DNA of 64,000 nt, taken from assembly GCF_902686445.1 (NCBI RefSeq), contig NC_062218.1, forward strand, positions 13,987,015 to 14,051,014, in the 5' to 3' direction. The DNA comes from Sciurus carolinensis (lineage: Eukaryota; Chordata; Mammalia; Rodentia; Sciuridae). A program made the position numbers and the translations under genes. Below the pieces are notes generated by a model. The model was not told the DNA's origin and made no database searches. It saw nothing but the letters and a program-made list of their open reading frames with translations. This document shows positions 44,441 to 56,080 of this stretch, piece after piece (position 1 is the stretch's first letter; each line of letters begins with the position of its first letter).

Positions 44441-45514
44441 TAGCATAGGAATGAGAACCAGTGGAGACCTTATTTGGTCAAGCTGTATGTTTTAGGTATC
44501 TATTAAAAAAAAAAAAAAAAAAAGGTAATTGTAAATACCTTATTATTCCCCAACAACTTCACACTTTCATGTATCTTCCCAGTTAACTTTTAATTGCCAA
44601 TGTCAATATATTAGCAATTTTTTTCTATTTCTCTATATTCATAAAAACATTTAGAATATGTAAAATAAATGTTTTTTACATAAAATAAATGTTTACATAA
44701 AGATGCTTATTTATCTATATGTACATCTACACCTCTACTTACTAAGTGATGTTGGAGCATATGTGCCTTCCATACCCTGGCTTTGGTCACTCAACAGCAC
44801 AGTGTGGAAATCTCTCCAAGTGGATGCAATTTGTAGGCCTCAGAAAAAGCCTCTGCACCGAGGTGCTGCAGTTGACAAAACCGCTCACCAGCCTTTAGGG
44901 ATGCGCACGCAGGTCTTTCCCCGTGTTTATCGCAAGCAAGACTGAAATCAATATGCTCATACATACATCATTCCAGACTTGTATAATCATACCTTTAGAG
45001 TAAACCCCTTGAGGTATGAGTGCCAAGACAAGACTCGTACATTTCACATTCAGGCAAACATTCCTAGACCACCCTAAAAACAGTGTGTGCACACAGGCCC
45101 CAAATTCTTTCCCAAAACCACTCCCTGTCCACATTCCACTCTTCCCGACTGATCTATTTGTCTCCCAGCAAGACAAAACTTGGCAGCCTTCAGTCTTGCA
45201 TCCTTGATTCAAAAAAGTGTGCGCGTAAGTGTGAGAGGCAGGACACAAACACATTTAAGGCTACAAAAAGATGATATTAATCAGAATTTTTCCTTCCAGG
45301 TCTTTAGGTATTGCCAGGAGCAAACATTTCATATCTTACCCTTAGCATTTCCAATAGACATACAAAAAGAAAATAATCACCCCACTAACCAAACAAAACT
45401 CAAATAAAATAGTAAGATTTTTAATTTTGCTTTGTTGTCATTTGGGGTGAAGACAGAGAGTGATGGTCCCCGTGATGCAGGTGTGGGGGAAAGGTACGCA
45501 GGCCCAATTCTTTT
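44441..45514. other. Unassigned sequence with A19
   Basis: An A19 tract lies at 44505-44523. 44580-44720 is AT-rich. The 119-codon minus frame (44895-45254) has no domain. No gene recognised. Confidence 0.4.
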
Positions 45515-45750
45515 TGTTCTCTTTCCCAATTAGCTAGCTCTTCGAGAACAATTTTAAATAACAGTGGCAACGGGAGACACTTGGGTTTTGATCCTAACAT
45601 TAGTAGCTGAATTTCCAGTATCTCATTCATTAAGTGTGGAGTGGTTTTCTGTTGAGCTTTATATTTTTATATCTATTTTACTTTCAGTTCTATTATGAAT
45701 GCATGGCTTTTACCAAATGCATTTTTGCATCTATCAAGATGAACGTACAT
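45515..45750 (-). mobile_element. Very old L1 ORF2 fragment, antisense
   Basis: 'ataacagtggcaacgggaga', 'tttaccaaatgcatttttgc' and 'atctatcaagatga' match the reversed L1 ORF2 coding region ('aataagagtggtgaaagtgga', 'tatcaaatgctttttctgcatctattgagatga'). Frames are broken. Confidence 0.6.
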
Positions 45751-46539
45751 TCACTGGGGTACTTACAACAGGTGTTAATAGAAACCAGACAGCACCTGCC
45801 TACCTGCCTGCCCCTCTAACAAAGAACCTCTGTCTCAATCAAGAGATGAAATTCATTCCAAATTTCAAGCCAGGGCTCAAAAACAAAATTGAAGCAATCT
45901 GAGTATAACTGTGGTATACAAGTCTTAGCAAGATCCATGTCACAAATTTTGAACTCGGTTAACTACTTCATCTTCAGGAAACTAAGCATAACTTTGTCAG
46001 GACCCAGCTTGGTGCAAATTCTGACCGACACAGGAAGAACAGGTGTGCAACAGCACAGGTAAGATTACCTACCAGTGGCTTTCAGAGCTGAGTCAGATAT
46101 CTACGTCTTACCCCAATCAGAAACACAGATGGAGCCCCCTCCCAAAGCTCATGCAATCAAGAGGCTCCTGATAAATCCGGGAACGGGCATGGTTTCGAAA
46201 TTCTGCTTCCTCCGTTCGGCTAAGAATAATCTATTAGAACATTCAGATGTGCCTCTCAGGGACACCTGTGCTCTTCGAGCCAGTTATACCATCTTCAAAC
46301 TAAACGCATCTTTCTACTTAGTACTCCGATTAAGCACCAATAATGTCATTTGGAGCACACGCAGTGTAAGCTACATTAGTGTAACATGAGCTTTCAGACT
46401 GCACAAAATACTATGGAATGGAATGCACACATTTTATGTACAATAAATCAGCCAGGTCAACTTCCTTTGCTGGAAGTGATGAGTTTCTCTGCTGTTGTCC
46501 CGTGTTCTTCACGTGGCCAGGCACCACAGAGGATGCAGA
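45751..46539. other. Unassigned sequence
   Basis: No gene recognised. A 104-codon plus frame (46075-46389) has no domain I can name and no antisense mirror; it is listed as uncertain. Confidence 0.4.
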
Positions 46540-46680
46540 TAAATCGGGCACTGATCCTGCTCCAGTGCCTAACAGTGTGGTACAAAGACAAAAATGTACA
46601 CACCATCCCAGAAGCCCAGAAAAGACACAGTGCCATGAAGTTCTACGGGGCAGGAGATCACACTCAGGGAGGAGTGATCA
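46540..46680 (-). mobile_element. L2-like fragment, antisense, left of L1 insertion
   Basis: Rejoining 46694 with 47925 gives a continuous stretch resembling the reversed L2 region 'tcagggaaggcttcctggaggaagtgac'. Here it reads 'gatcagaagtggcttgg' then 'aggacaagcagc'. Similarity is weak but consistent on both sides. Confidence 0.4.
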
Positions 46681-46694
46681 GAAGTGGCTTGGAT

Positions 46695-47910
46695 CAACAA
46701 GTGGCTCTGGGAAAACTGGAAATCCACATGTAACACAATGAAATTAGACCCCCTATCTCTCACCCTGCACAGAAGTCCACTCAAAGTGGACCAAGGACCT
46801 AGGCATTAGACCAGAGACCCTGCACCAAATTTCCATCATGCCGGCTTAGGAACCGAATTCCTCAACAAGACTCCTAAATGGGATGGTATCAAACTAAAAA
46901 ACTTCTTCACAGCAAAGGAAACAATCAGGAACGTGAAGAGAGAGCCTACAGAATGGGAAAAAAATTTTTGCCACTGCACCTCAGATAGAGCACTAATCTC
47001 CAGAATATAAAAAGAACTCAAAAAACAAAACAACAACAACAAAAATAACAATCAAGAAATGGGCTAAGGAACTGAACAGACACTTCACAGAAGAAATACA
47101 AATGGTCGACAAATATATGAAAAAAATGTTCAATATCTCTAGCAATTAGACAAATGCAAATTAAAACTACACTGTGATTTCATCTCACTCCAGTCAGAAT
47201 GGCCATTATCAAGAATACAAGTAACAATAAATGCTGGTAAGGAAGTGGGGGAAAAGGTACACTCATACATTGCTGGTGGGACTGCAAATTGGTGCAACCA
47301 CGATGGAAAGTAGTGTGGAGATTTCTCAGAAAGCTTGGAATGAAACCACCATTTGATCCTATCCCACTCCTAAGCATATACCCAAAGGACTTAAAATCAG
47401 CATACTACGACACTGCCACATCCATGTTTACAGCAATTCACAATAGCTAAACCACAGAAGCAACCTAGGTGTCCTTCAACTGGTGAATGAATAAAAAATG
47501 TGGTACATATACACAATGGAATATTACCCAGCCATAAAGAGGAATGAAATGATGGCGTTTGCAGGTAAATGGATGGAACTGGAGATTATCATGCTAAGTG
47601 AAATAAGTCAATCCCAAAAAACCAAGGGCCCAATGTTCTCTCTGATATGCAGATGCTGACTCCCAGTAGGTGGAGGGGGAGGGAGAAGTGGAGGCTCACC
47701 AGATTGGGCAGGGAGGAGTGGGGGGATGGGAATGGCAAAGACAGTAGAATGAATCTGATATAATGTTCCTATGTTCACATATGAATACACAACCAGCGTA
47801 ACTCCACATCATGTCCAACCACAAAAATGAGAAGTATACTCCATATTGTGTGTATCATATGTCAAATTGCATTCTAGTGTCATGTATAAGTAAAAACAAC
47901 AAATAAAAAG
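46695..47910 (+). mobile_element. 5'-truncated L1, sense, with target-site duplication
   Basis: It contains the 3' end of ORF2 DNA ('tggctctgggaaaactggaa', 'aagaaatgggctaaggaact', 'atggccattatcaagaatac', 'acattgctggtgggactgca', 'tggaatattacccagccata'). The 3' UTR ('ctctctgatatgcagatgct') and A-rich end (47891-47910) follow. Flanking AGAAGTGGCTTGGA (46681-46694) and AAAAGTGACTTGGA (47911-47924) differ at two of 14 bases and fit a target-site duplication. The ORF2 frame is broken by stops, so it is inactive. It shares its 3' UTR with the copies at 59194 and 49917. Confidence 0.95.
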
Positions 47911-47924
47911 AAAAGTGACTTGGA

Positions 47925-48060
47925 GGACAAGCAGCTTTTGAATTCACTTCTGAAAGCAGAAGGGATTTCTCCATGTAGAAAAACAGAAAGAAAATTCCTA
48001 GGCAGGAGAAGAGCACCACCAGTCCAGGAAGTAAAGCTGGATTCTGTCTGTGCCAGGAAA
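47925..48060 (-). mobile_element. L2-like fragment, antisense, right of L1 insertion
   Basis: Continuation of the weak L2-like match at 46540-46680 after the L1: 'gcttttgaattcacttctga', 'aattcctaggcaggagaaga' resemble the reversed L2 'ttgagctgagtcctgaagga', 'gcattccaggcagaggga'. Confidence 0.35.
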
Positions 48061-48469
48061 ACAAGGAGAGTCTGGAGGGGTCGCGGTGACAAGACAAGCA
48101 GGAAGTGGCCTGCGCTGGGCCACTTCGGCGGTGGCTCCTCAGCTAAGACCCGGACTAACATGCTTTTTAAGAACATACGCCACAGCTACATAAATTATCC
48201 ATACATCTGGCCAAAATTCAAGTTTCAGCAAATGTAGAAAACTGAAATATACCAAATGTGTCCTTTCCAATCACAAGGCAATTAAGCTAGAATTCAATAA
48301 CACGAAGGTAATCCTCGTATGTTTAAAAATTAATTGTATGATGATTTGTTAACGTCTGTCTCCCACTTAGATTGTAAATTATGTAACAGAAACTAACAGA
48401 TCAAGCTGGCCAAAGGGGGAAAGTTTGCAAATGATGTTAATGTGAATTTAAAAATTAACAAGCTTGATT
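48061..48469. other. Unassigned sequence
   Basis: No gene recognised. Confidence 0.4.
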
Positions 48470-49310
48470 TCAATTTTCAAAAGGTAAAGGATACAAACAT
48501 CATTCACATACACCCAGAGATACTCCAAGGGTCGGTAAACATGGAGAGCAAAGTCCGACCTCATTAGTAATTGGGGAAATGAAAATTAAAATAACCAAGT
48601 ATCACTTCTATGCTGCATCGATAATTGAATTTATTGGTGATTAATTATTTATAGTTTCCCTAGTCATGAGGATATGGGAAATGAGCACTGTCCTCTGATG
48701 CTGGCGGAAATTCACACTGGGGCTGTGCTGACGGCAGGCAGGCAATCAGGAGGCATCTATAAGGGTTTAATGGCACATTCTCCAAAACCCAGCACGTCCA
48801 CATCTGCCTTCATCCTACAGTCATAGCCCAAACTGTGCGTGGAGTTCACGACACCAGTTTTATAACAGCAAATAGAAACCACTAATATCCCTCGATAGGA
48901 AAAACACTAAATAAACTTGTAGATTCGTTCTAAACAACATAACACATTGGTTAAAAACAAACAGAGAGCCCTGTGTGCTGACAGTCAAGTGAACGAGGCT
49001 ACAGAATGAGACAGGCAGAAGCTCCCCGTCTTGGGAAAGGAAGCAATATGAACCCACAGACCCACACGCGGACACCCTGGGTGCATTTCCCGAAAGCCTT
49101 AGAAGACTACAGACCATTCTCTCCCCTTTGATCAACACCAGGAGGCATATGGGTTGGATGGACCTGGGAAGCAGATCAAAGAAGGCGTCGTACACTTTCA
49201 CTCACGTGGTTCCTGGATTATCTAAGTCTTTAAATTTTAGCATGTATTTTAATTATATTATGTTTTCCTGAATTACCTATATAGTTAAAAACAACTTAAT
49301 AAATTACTGG
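48470..49310 (+). mobile_element. Old L1 ORF2 C-terminal/3'-UTR fragment, sense
   Basis: 'gtaattggggaaatgaaaat', 'taaaataaccaagtatcact', 'ctgatgctggcggaaattca', 'taataacagcaaa..aaccactaatatccctcga'-type spacing, 'tctaaacaacataacacatt' and a closing AATAAA-like site near 49299 match old L1M/HAL1 elements from the end of ORF2 to the tail. Frames are broken. Confidence 0.65.
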
Positions 49311-49534
49311 ATTTACTATAAATCCCATAAGGATGCGTGGTTCCTCATGAACTGACATTCATGTTCTCTTTATTGGAGGGAAATGTTCTCAACCGTTTTC
49401 CCCAATCAACATAGACTTTTCTGAATTCCAGAGTCTGTTCAACCCTGTAAATCTTGGTTCAACTTAAACTGAAGCACCTCAGCACAAGATGCGTTTCTCC
49501 TACTGTTCATCCTTACAGTATTTCAAGTGCAGCA

Positions 49535-49605
49535 TTCCTACCAAAAGCTTTGCAAGGTGCCTTGAAACATAAGTGCTCAATAAATGGCAGCTATTATTAC
49601 TGTAG
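49535..49605 (+). mobile_element. MIR 3' end, sense
   Basis: 'aagtgctcaataaatggcag' followed by 'ctattattac' is the MIR terminal sequence ('aagcgctcaataaatgttagctattatta'). Confidence 0.75.
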
Positions 49606-49916
49606 TATCTCTCCAAGTTGTTGGATAGTAGCACCAACTTTATAGTAAATGTGCTCTTTTCTGAGCTCACCAAAGGCACAGACCTGGTCACCCTGACAAG
49701 GTGTGTACAAGAGGAGAGGGCCAAGCAAATTCCGAACTTCTCACTCCAAATCACTCTCAATTGTATTTTTTAAATATTTTCAGTCCTAGAAATGGTAACT
49801 GGGATTTCCTTAAACACTTTTCTAATTTACATCAACCTCCAAAATCATTCAACTGTGTAACCAAATGAGTCTTAATCCATGAGTATCTAACTTTATAAAG
49901 TTTATAAATTAAATTT
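49606..49916. other. Unassigned sequence
   Basis: No gene recognised; an AT-rich stretch precedes the L1 fragment. Confidence 0.4.
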
Positions 49917-50001
49917 ATTTTTAATTTTTAAAAAATTTTTATTTGTTCTAATTAGTTATACATGACAGTAGAATGTTTTCTCTGATATGCAGATGCTAAT
50001 T
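49917..50001 (-). mobile_element. Tiny twin-primed L1 insertion with 5' inversion
   Basis: 49917-49975 is the reversed L1 tail ('attagttatacatgacagta' then GAATG) in antisense. At GAATG (49971-49975) the sequence switches to the sense orientation of a more upstream 3'-UTR segment, 'ttttctctgatatgcagatg' then 'ctaatt' (to 50001). The full-orientation copy at 59194 carries that segment on the opposite strand (59461-59491), which shows the inversion. GAATG occurs at both joined sites, so the junction has 5-base microhomology. Confidence 0.85.
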
Positions 50002-50964
50002 AGCAATACACTCTTTGTATTGAGTTCTGGATATATCTACTATGAAAGATCATGATTATATAATTTAATCGCCATATAGTCACTTTCCTGACACTGGTTG
50101 TGATCAAACATCTAGAAGAAATTCCATTATTAGACTCTCTGATAAGATATGAGAAATGATTGTTTTTATTTCTAAAGTGCTGGCCAAATTCTGACTCACA
50201 GCTGATAAGAAACACTGTATTACTTTTCATATCATAAAACTGCCAGCCATATGCAGTCAACACTTTATCTGAAGTTAGGACCTTCTCTCCAAACTATAAA
50301 CTAAGCAGCCTTCAACAGCACTCAGTACTCTCCTCATTCCTCATGAGAATACTAACATACCTTAGTATCCAATTGTGAGGAAATGGTTAATCGAACATGT
50401 TTTAAGACAGAGCATACAAGTCATATGCATATTAATATGAGCATTTCTTCCCTCACTCTCAAGGAGATCTTATGCTATTTCATTGAAAACCATCCTCATT
50501 TTGTACCAAAGCATAGTTGCAATATTAATAATACTACTGTCATACAAATTTATATGCTGTGCACTTTGCTAATGGTTTAACTACTGAAAATATGATTTTG
50601 GTAGTTTTATATAACTGTTTATTTCATTTAGTACCCTATGGTTTGCTATTGAGAGAAAGAGGCACCTCATAAGTAGCAGAAGTAATTTTTCTTATTTTAT
50701 CATTATCTGGGAGGGATAATTTTCTAACTGTCCAAACAAAAATATATACCACCAGAACATGTGACTATCAATTAACCATCCTAATTTATAAACTTATTAT
50801 CATGCTTAGCATTTTGACCTAGAAATATATTTCCATTTTTGATAAGGCAAATGTAGTATGAGTATATATAAATATATATATATTTATTCCAAATATAATG
50901 TATTTATATATTTATTTATTCACTTAAAAACTTTCACAGCATATCCCTATTTGAAATAGGTTTA
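50002..50964. other. AT-rich unassigned sequence
   Basis: No gene recognised; an AT-dinucleotide stretch lies at about 50862-50885. Confidence 0.4.
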
Positions 50965-52805
50965 AAATGGACTTTAAGTCAAGAGACTTAAAGAGATAGA
51001 AAAAGTCACTATATAGTAAAAAGTGGTCAATTCGTCAAGAAGATACAACTATAAATATATATGCACCCAACATCAGGATACCAAAATATATAAAGTAAAT
51101 ATTAATAGTTCTGAAGGGAGAGGCTGTAGTAATAATAATATAATAATCCTAGGGGATTTCAGTACCCCACTTTCAGCAATGGACAGAACTTTCAGGTAGA
51201 AATCAATGGGAAACATCAGACTTACTACATTGAGACAAAACAGACCTGACACACACAGAACATTCCCTCCAAGAGCAGCAGAATAAATATTCGTCTCAAA
51301 GGCACATAAGACATTGTCCAGGAAGGATCACAAGTTAAATCATAAGGTAAGTCTTAGCAAATGAGAGAAAACTAAAATAATACTGAGTGTCTTTTCCAGT
51401 CACCACAGTATGAAACTAGAAATTAATAATCAGAACATTAAAAGATACATGGAAGTTAAGTAGCATGTTCTTGAATAACTAATAGTTAAGGAAGAAAATA
51501 AAAAGGAAATTATAAAGTACCATGACACAAAAAGGATATAGCATACCAAAACAGATGGGATTCAACAAAATCAGTTCTAAGAAGGAAGCTTACAGCACTA
51601 AATGCCTACTTAAAAAAAAAAAAAAAAAAAAAAACTTCAAACACCCTAACATTACACCACAAGGAACTAGAAAAAGAGGAACAAACTAAGCCCAAAGTTA
51701 ATACAGCAGAAATAATAAAAATCAGAGAGAAGAAAAATGAAATAAATAGAAGAAAAACAGTAGAAGTCATCAATGAAACTAATTGCTTTTGAAAAGATAA
51801 ACCAAATTAACAAACCTTTGGCTAGACTAGGAGCAAAAGGAAGAAAATCATGAATGGAATAAAAGATATTAACAACTGGTACTACAAAAAATACAAAGGA
51901 TTCTAAGAGATACTGTAGTAATTATATGCCATCTAATTTGATAATCTAGAACTAGATAAATTCCTAAATACATACAACCTACCAAGACAGATTACAAAGA
52001 AACAGAAAATCAGAACAGACCAATAATGAATAAGGAGACTGAATCAATAAGAAATATTCTCTCTCCAAAACAAAAACCCAATACCTAATGACTTCACTGC
52101 AGAATTCTGAATTTAAAGAACACCAATTTCTTTCAAACTCTTCCAAAAAACTGAAAAGAGGGAATCCTTCCAAACTCATGCTGGCATTTCCCAGATACAG
52201 AAAGTTGCAGACCAATATGCCCTGATGAATACAGATGCAAAAATCCCCAAGAAAATACTAGCAAACCAAATTGAATTGTGCATTGAAAGGATTCAACAAG
52301 ACCAAGTGGAATTTATTCCAGGGATGGGAAGAGACTTCAACTTATGCAAATGTATATATGCAATATATCACATTAACAGAATGAAGAAAGAAATGTGTGA
52401 TTATCTCAACAGATGCAGAAAAAGAATCTGAAAAGATTCAACACCCTTTTATGATAAAAACTCAACAAATGAGATTAAAAAGTAACATACCTCAGCACAA
52501 CCGAGGCCTCATAAGATAAACTAACACCACACTCAACAGGAAAAAGTTGAAAGTTTTTCCTTTAAAATCAGTTAATAGCATAAGGCTTCTATTCAACATA
52601 TTACTGGAAGAGCTAACCAGAAAAGTTATGCAAGAGAAAGAAAGAAAAGCATATGATCAGGAAGAAGTTAAATTGTTTACAGACACATGACCTTAAATAT
52701 AGAACCCCCCCACAAAAAATCTGTCAGAAGTAATAAGTTGCAGTTGCAGGAAACAATCGGCATGCAAAAATCAGTAGCATTTCTACATACTAACAACAAA
52801 CTATA

Positions 52806-52837
<32 letters not shown>

Positions 52838-54830
52838 AGAAACCAGTCCCCTTATAATAACTATCAAAAAATGAAACACTTAGGAATAAATTTAGCCAAG
52901 GAGATGAAAGACCTCTACACTGAAAACAAAATTTTGTTAAAGAATTAGAACAAGACACAAATAAATGGAAAGATATCCTATCTTCTTGGATGAGATAAAT
53001 AAATCCTGTTAAAAATGTCCATAATATTCAAAGTAATCTTTAAAATTAATGCAATCCCTATCAGAATTCCAAAGTCATTTTTCAATGAAATAGGAAAAAA
53101 ACCCTAAAATTTATTCGGAACCACAGAAGATGCCAAATTGTCAAAACAATTTAAGCAAAAAGAACGAAGCTGAACGTATCATACTACCTGAATTCAAAAC
53201 ATACTACAAAGATAATCAAAGAGTGTTGTACTGGCATAAAAACAGTATGTAGACCAATGGAACACAATAGAGAGTCCAGAAATAAATCCATGAATTTATG
53301 GTCAATTGATTTTTGATAAGGTGCCAATAATACACAAAGTAAAGGATAATCTTACCAACATATGGTGCTGGGAAAACTGGACATCCATATGCAGAAGAAT
53401 GAAATTAGACCCTGGTCTCATACTATACATAAAAGTCAACCCAAAACAAAGATTGGCCTTAAACATAGACCTGATGTAAATATAGTACTAGAAGAAGACA
53501 TAGGAGAGAAAATCCAAAGTATGGTTCTATGCAATGATTTTTTAGATACAATCCCTAAGGCACAGGCAAAGAAAACAAAAAGAGAAATGGAATTAAATTG
53601 AATTTAAAAGCTTTTGTACAGCAAAGGTTACAATCGACAGGATAAAATGACAACCTTCAGAATGAGGAAGTATCTGCAATCCATACATCTAATTAGGAGT
53701 TAATATCCAAGACAGATAAGGGAGGCAAATAATTCAATAGTGAGAAAACAAGTAACTTGATTCTTTTCAATGGACACATCAGCAAGGCCCTGGATTTAAT
53801 CCCAAGCACCACAAATAAATAAGAAAGAAAGAGAGGGAGGGAGGGAGGGAAGGAAAAAAAGGCAGGGGATGTGCTCAGGACCTAAAAAAAAAAAAACATT
53901 TCTTGAAAGAAGACACAAATGGCCAACAGGTTCATGAAAAACTCCTCAAGGTGACTGATCGTTAGGGAAAGGTAAATGAGCTACAGTAAGGTATTACCTC
54001 ACATCTGTCAGAGTGGCTGTTTTCAAAAAGATGGAAATGAAAAGTGTTGACAAGAATGGAGAAAAGTCCGCTCTTGCCCACGGCTGACGGGAATGGAAAT
54101 CGGTACAGCTATTATGGACAACACTGTGGAACTTCCTCGAAGTATTTTTTTTTTTTAAATCCATGTAATCCAGCAATCCCACTACTGGATATGTACCCAA
54201 GGGAAATAAGGTCATATTTTACAAGGTCATCTGCCTACCACGCTCACTGTGGCCTTTCCACAACAGCTAAATACAGAAGCAACCTGAGTTTATCTACAGA
54301 TAAATGGATGAAGAAAACGTGGTACGTGCACATGATGGATACTAGTCAGTCTTAAACACACAAAAGACAAGGAAGTTTTTTCATTTATGACAACGTGGAT
54401 GAACCTGGGGGACATTAGGTTAGGTGAGATAAATTGGGCATAGAAAAGACAAATGTCACATGACCTCACCTCTAGGTGGAACCTAAAGAGGCTGAGCTCA
54501 TACCGGCAGAGCGGAATGGTGGCCCCAGGGACTGCGGGTGAGGAGACACTGGTTGGAGGACACAGATTCGGTTCAGAAGAGGAAGTTCAATAAATCTAGT
54601 ATCAACACAGTAACAACAGTTAAGCCATTAACAGTAGATTGCATTCTTGAAAAACCCTAAGGAGTAGATTTTAAGCACTCTCACCACAAGTGGTAAGTAT
54701 GTGAGATAATACATTTATTAATTTTCTTGATTTAGCCATTCCATAATGAACACACATTTCAAAATATCACATCACACTTTCTTTATTTGTCCATGTAAAA
54801 TAACTCGTTTTTAAATGAATAATAAAGCTT
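50965..54830 (+). mobile_element. Long old L1, ORF2 to 3' UTR, sense, inactive
   Basis: ORF2 order is kept from the end of the endonuclease region through reverse transcriptase to the C-terminus: 'atatatatgcacccaacatc', 'aagaaggaagcttacagcac', 'attgaaaggattcaacaaga', 'tggtgctgggaaaactggac', 'agaagacacaaatggccaac', 'ctactggatatgtacccaag'. The 52225-52431 frame (68 codons) keeps the RT-like motif FIPGM and HINR, both typical of L1 RT. No frame exceeds about 105 codons, so the copy is dead. The 3' UTR (54540-54830) resembles L1M tails. An A23 run (51612-51634), a (CA)n (52809-52838) and an ID fragment (53784-53878) interrupt it. Confidence 0.92.
53784..53878 (+). mobile_element. Rearranged ID SINE fragments inside L1
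   Basis: 'caaggccctggatttaatcc' and 'caagcaccacaaataaataa' are the 3' half of an ID SINE. After an A/G-rich tail 'ggcaggggatgtgctcag' (53861-53878) resembles the 5' start of an ID. The order is 3' half then 5' half, so this is either two partial insertions or a rearranged copy. Confidence 0.65.
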
Positions 54831-54898
54831 GTCAACAAATAGAGTCGGTAACGTTAAAATCTAATGGTCTATCTTGAAAAAATTACATAAAATAATTC

Positions 54899-55107
54899 AT
54901 TGGTTTTGGTACCAGTGACTAAACCCAGGTAGGGGGACTTAACCTTGGAGCCACATCCTCAGCACTTTTTATTTTTTATTTTGAGACACCATCTAAGTTG
55001 CTTAGGGCCTTGCTAAGTTGCTGAAACTGGCCTCAAACTTGATATCCTCCTGTCTTAGCCTCCTGAGCAGCTGGGATTATAGGAGCGGGTCACTGTGCAC
55101 AGCCTTA
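54899..55107 (-). mobile_element. B1-ID dimeric SINE, antisense
   Basis: 'taccagtgactaaacccagg' and 'gagccacatcctcagcactt' (reversed ID half), then 'gagacaccatctaagttgct', 'ggcctcaaacttgatatcct', 'agctgggattataggagcgg' (reversed B1 half). Confidence 0.88.
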
Positions 55108-55639
55108 ATAGGTTTAATGAATTTTATGGACACACTGTCCTCTAACAGAAGCTTCAGACTGCTCAAGTCAGTCCTCTCCCTGTACACCCTTGAAAACCAG
55201 AACTGACATGATTTCCCCTGACAGATCATAATGTTCCTTCCACCTCTGCCATGCCTTCATACACTTCAAGGTAGAGGAGTTAGTCAATCAGCAAGGCAGG
55301 TCTTCAGAGAGACTGGAGCATCTCCCCATCTCAGTAAGTTAGAGGCCACATTTTCTAAGCATCACACCAAGAGCAATTTTAGCCTCATTGATCTGAAAAT
55401 GGTGTGCATGATTCCAGACATATAACGTTTATCTAATGCTAATTATGAATGTTCCTAAAATGCCTTGGAGAACGTAAAGTAGGTTCCCCATCTAGAAGAG
55501 AAAATAATTTCTCTCTCTCCTTTCTCCCTCTTTGATTCCTTTCTTATGTTTGGTTATTTCCAGGGCAGAGGGTCTTTCCTAGGGCTTCACAAGCAGCCAG
55601 AGAGAGGCGTCCTCCACTACACACCCTCTCACCAATGAC
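55108..55639. other. Unassigned sequence
   Basis: No gene recognised; pyrimidine-rich tract at 55509-55545. Confidence 0.4.
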
Positions 55640-56080
55640 GGAGCCTCAGGAGATGGCCGGTGCCTCAATAATTACTGCTTAATTAATGTGTCTCTGCTTG
55701 TTAACTAAAAACTTAAACTGCTTGGAAAAAATTTCTCCCTCAAGCAAGATGGCTTGCCATTAGTAAAACAATCAGTAGTAATTAAAAACCTCATTTTCAA
55801 ATATAGTTCATAAGTTTCACATCATGAAAATGGCTTCTCATCTAATTCTCTTTAAAAATGTTGCCCTAAGCAAAATAAAACGCTGTCTTTGAAAATGTAA
55901 AGCCAAAGGAAAGAAGCTAAACTTCAACCAGTTTCCTCTTCAAATAACAAAATTTCTCCAATAATAGATCAATAGTTGCTTTTACATATGCAAATTCAAG
56001 TAAGTGATATTCTTTAAAGAAATTTTTCTTGAATCAAAAATATATAAGATGTTTGACTCCAAATATTTTGACAGAGAATG
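55640..56080. other. Repeat-free AT-rich block, candidate conserved non-coding element
   Basis: Carries AATAATTACTGCTTAATTAA and AGTAATTAAAA homeodomain-like sites with intervening G/C-containing stretches. No repeat resemblance is seen and no coding frame. Confidence 0.3.

Noticed and set aside
52225..52431. 68-codon frame with reverse-transcriptase-like motifs as a host gene
   Set aside because: It lies in a decayed L1 ORF2 with the rest of the element in order on both sides.
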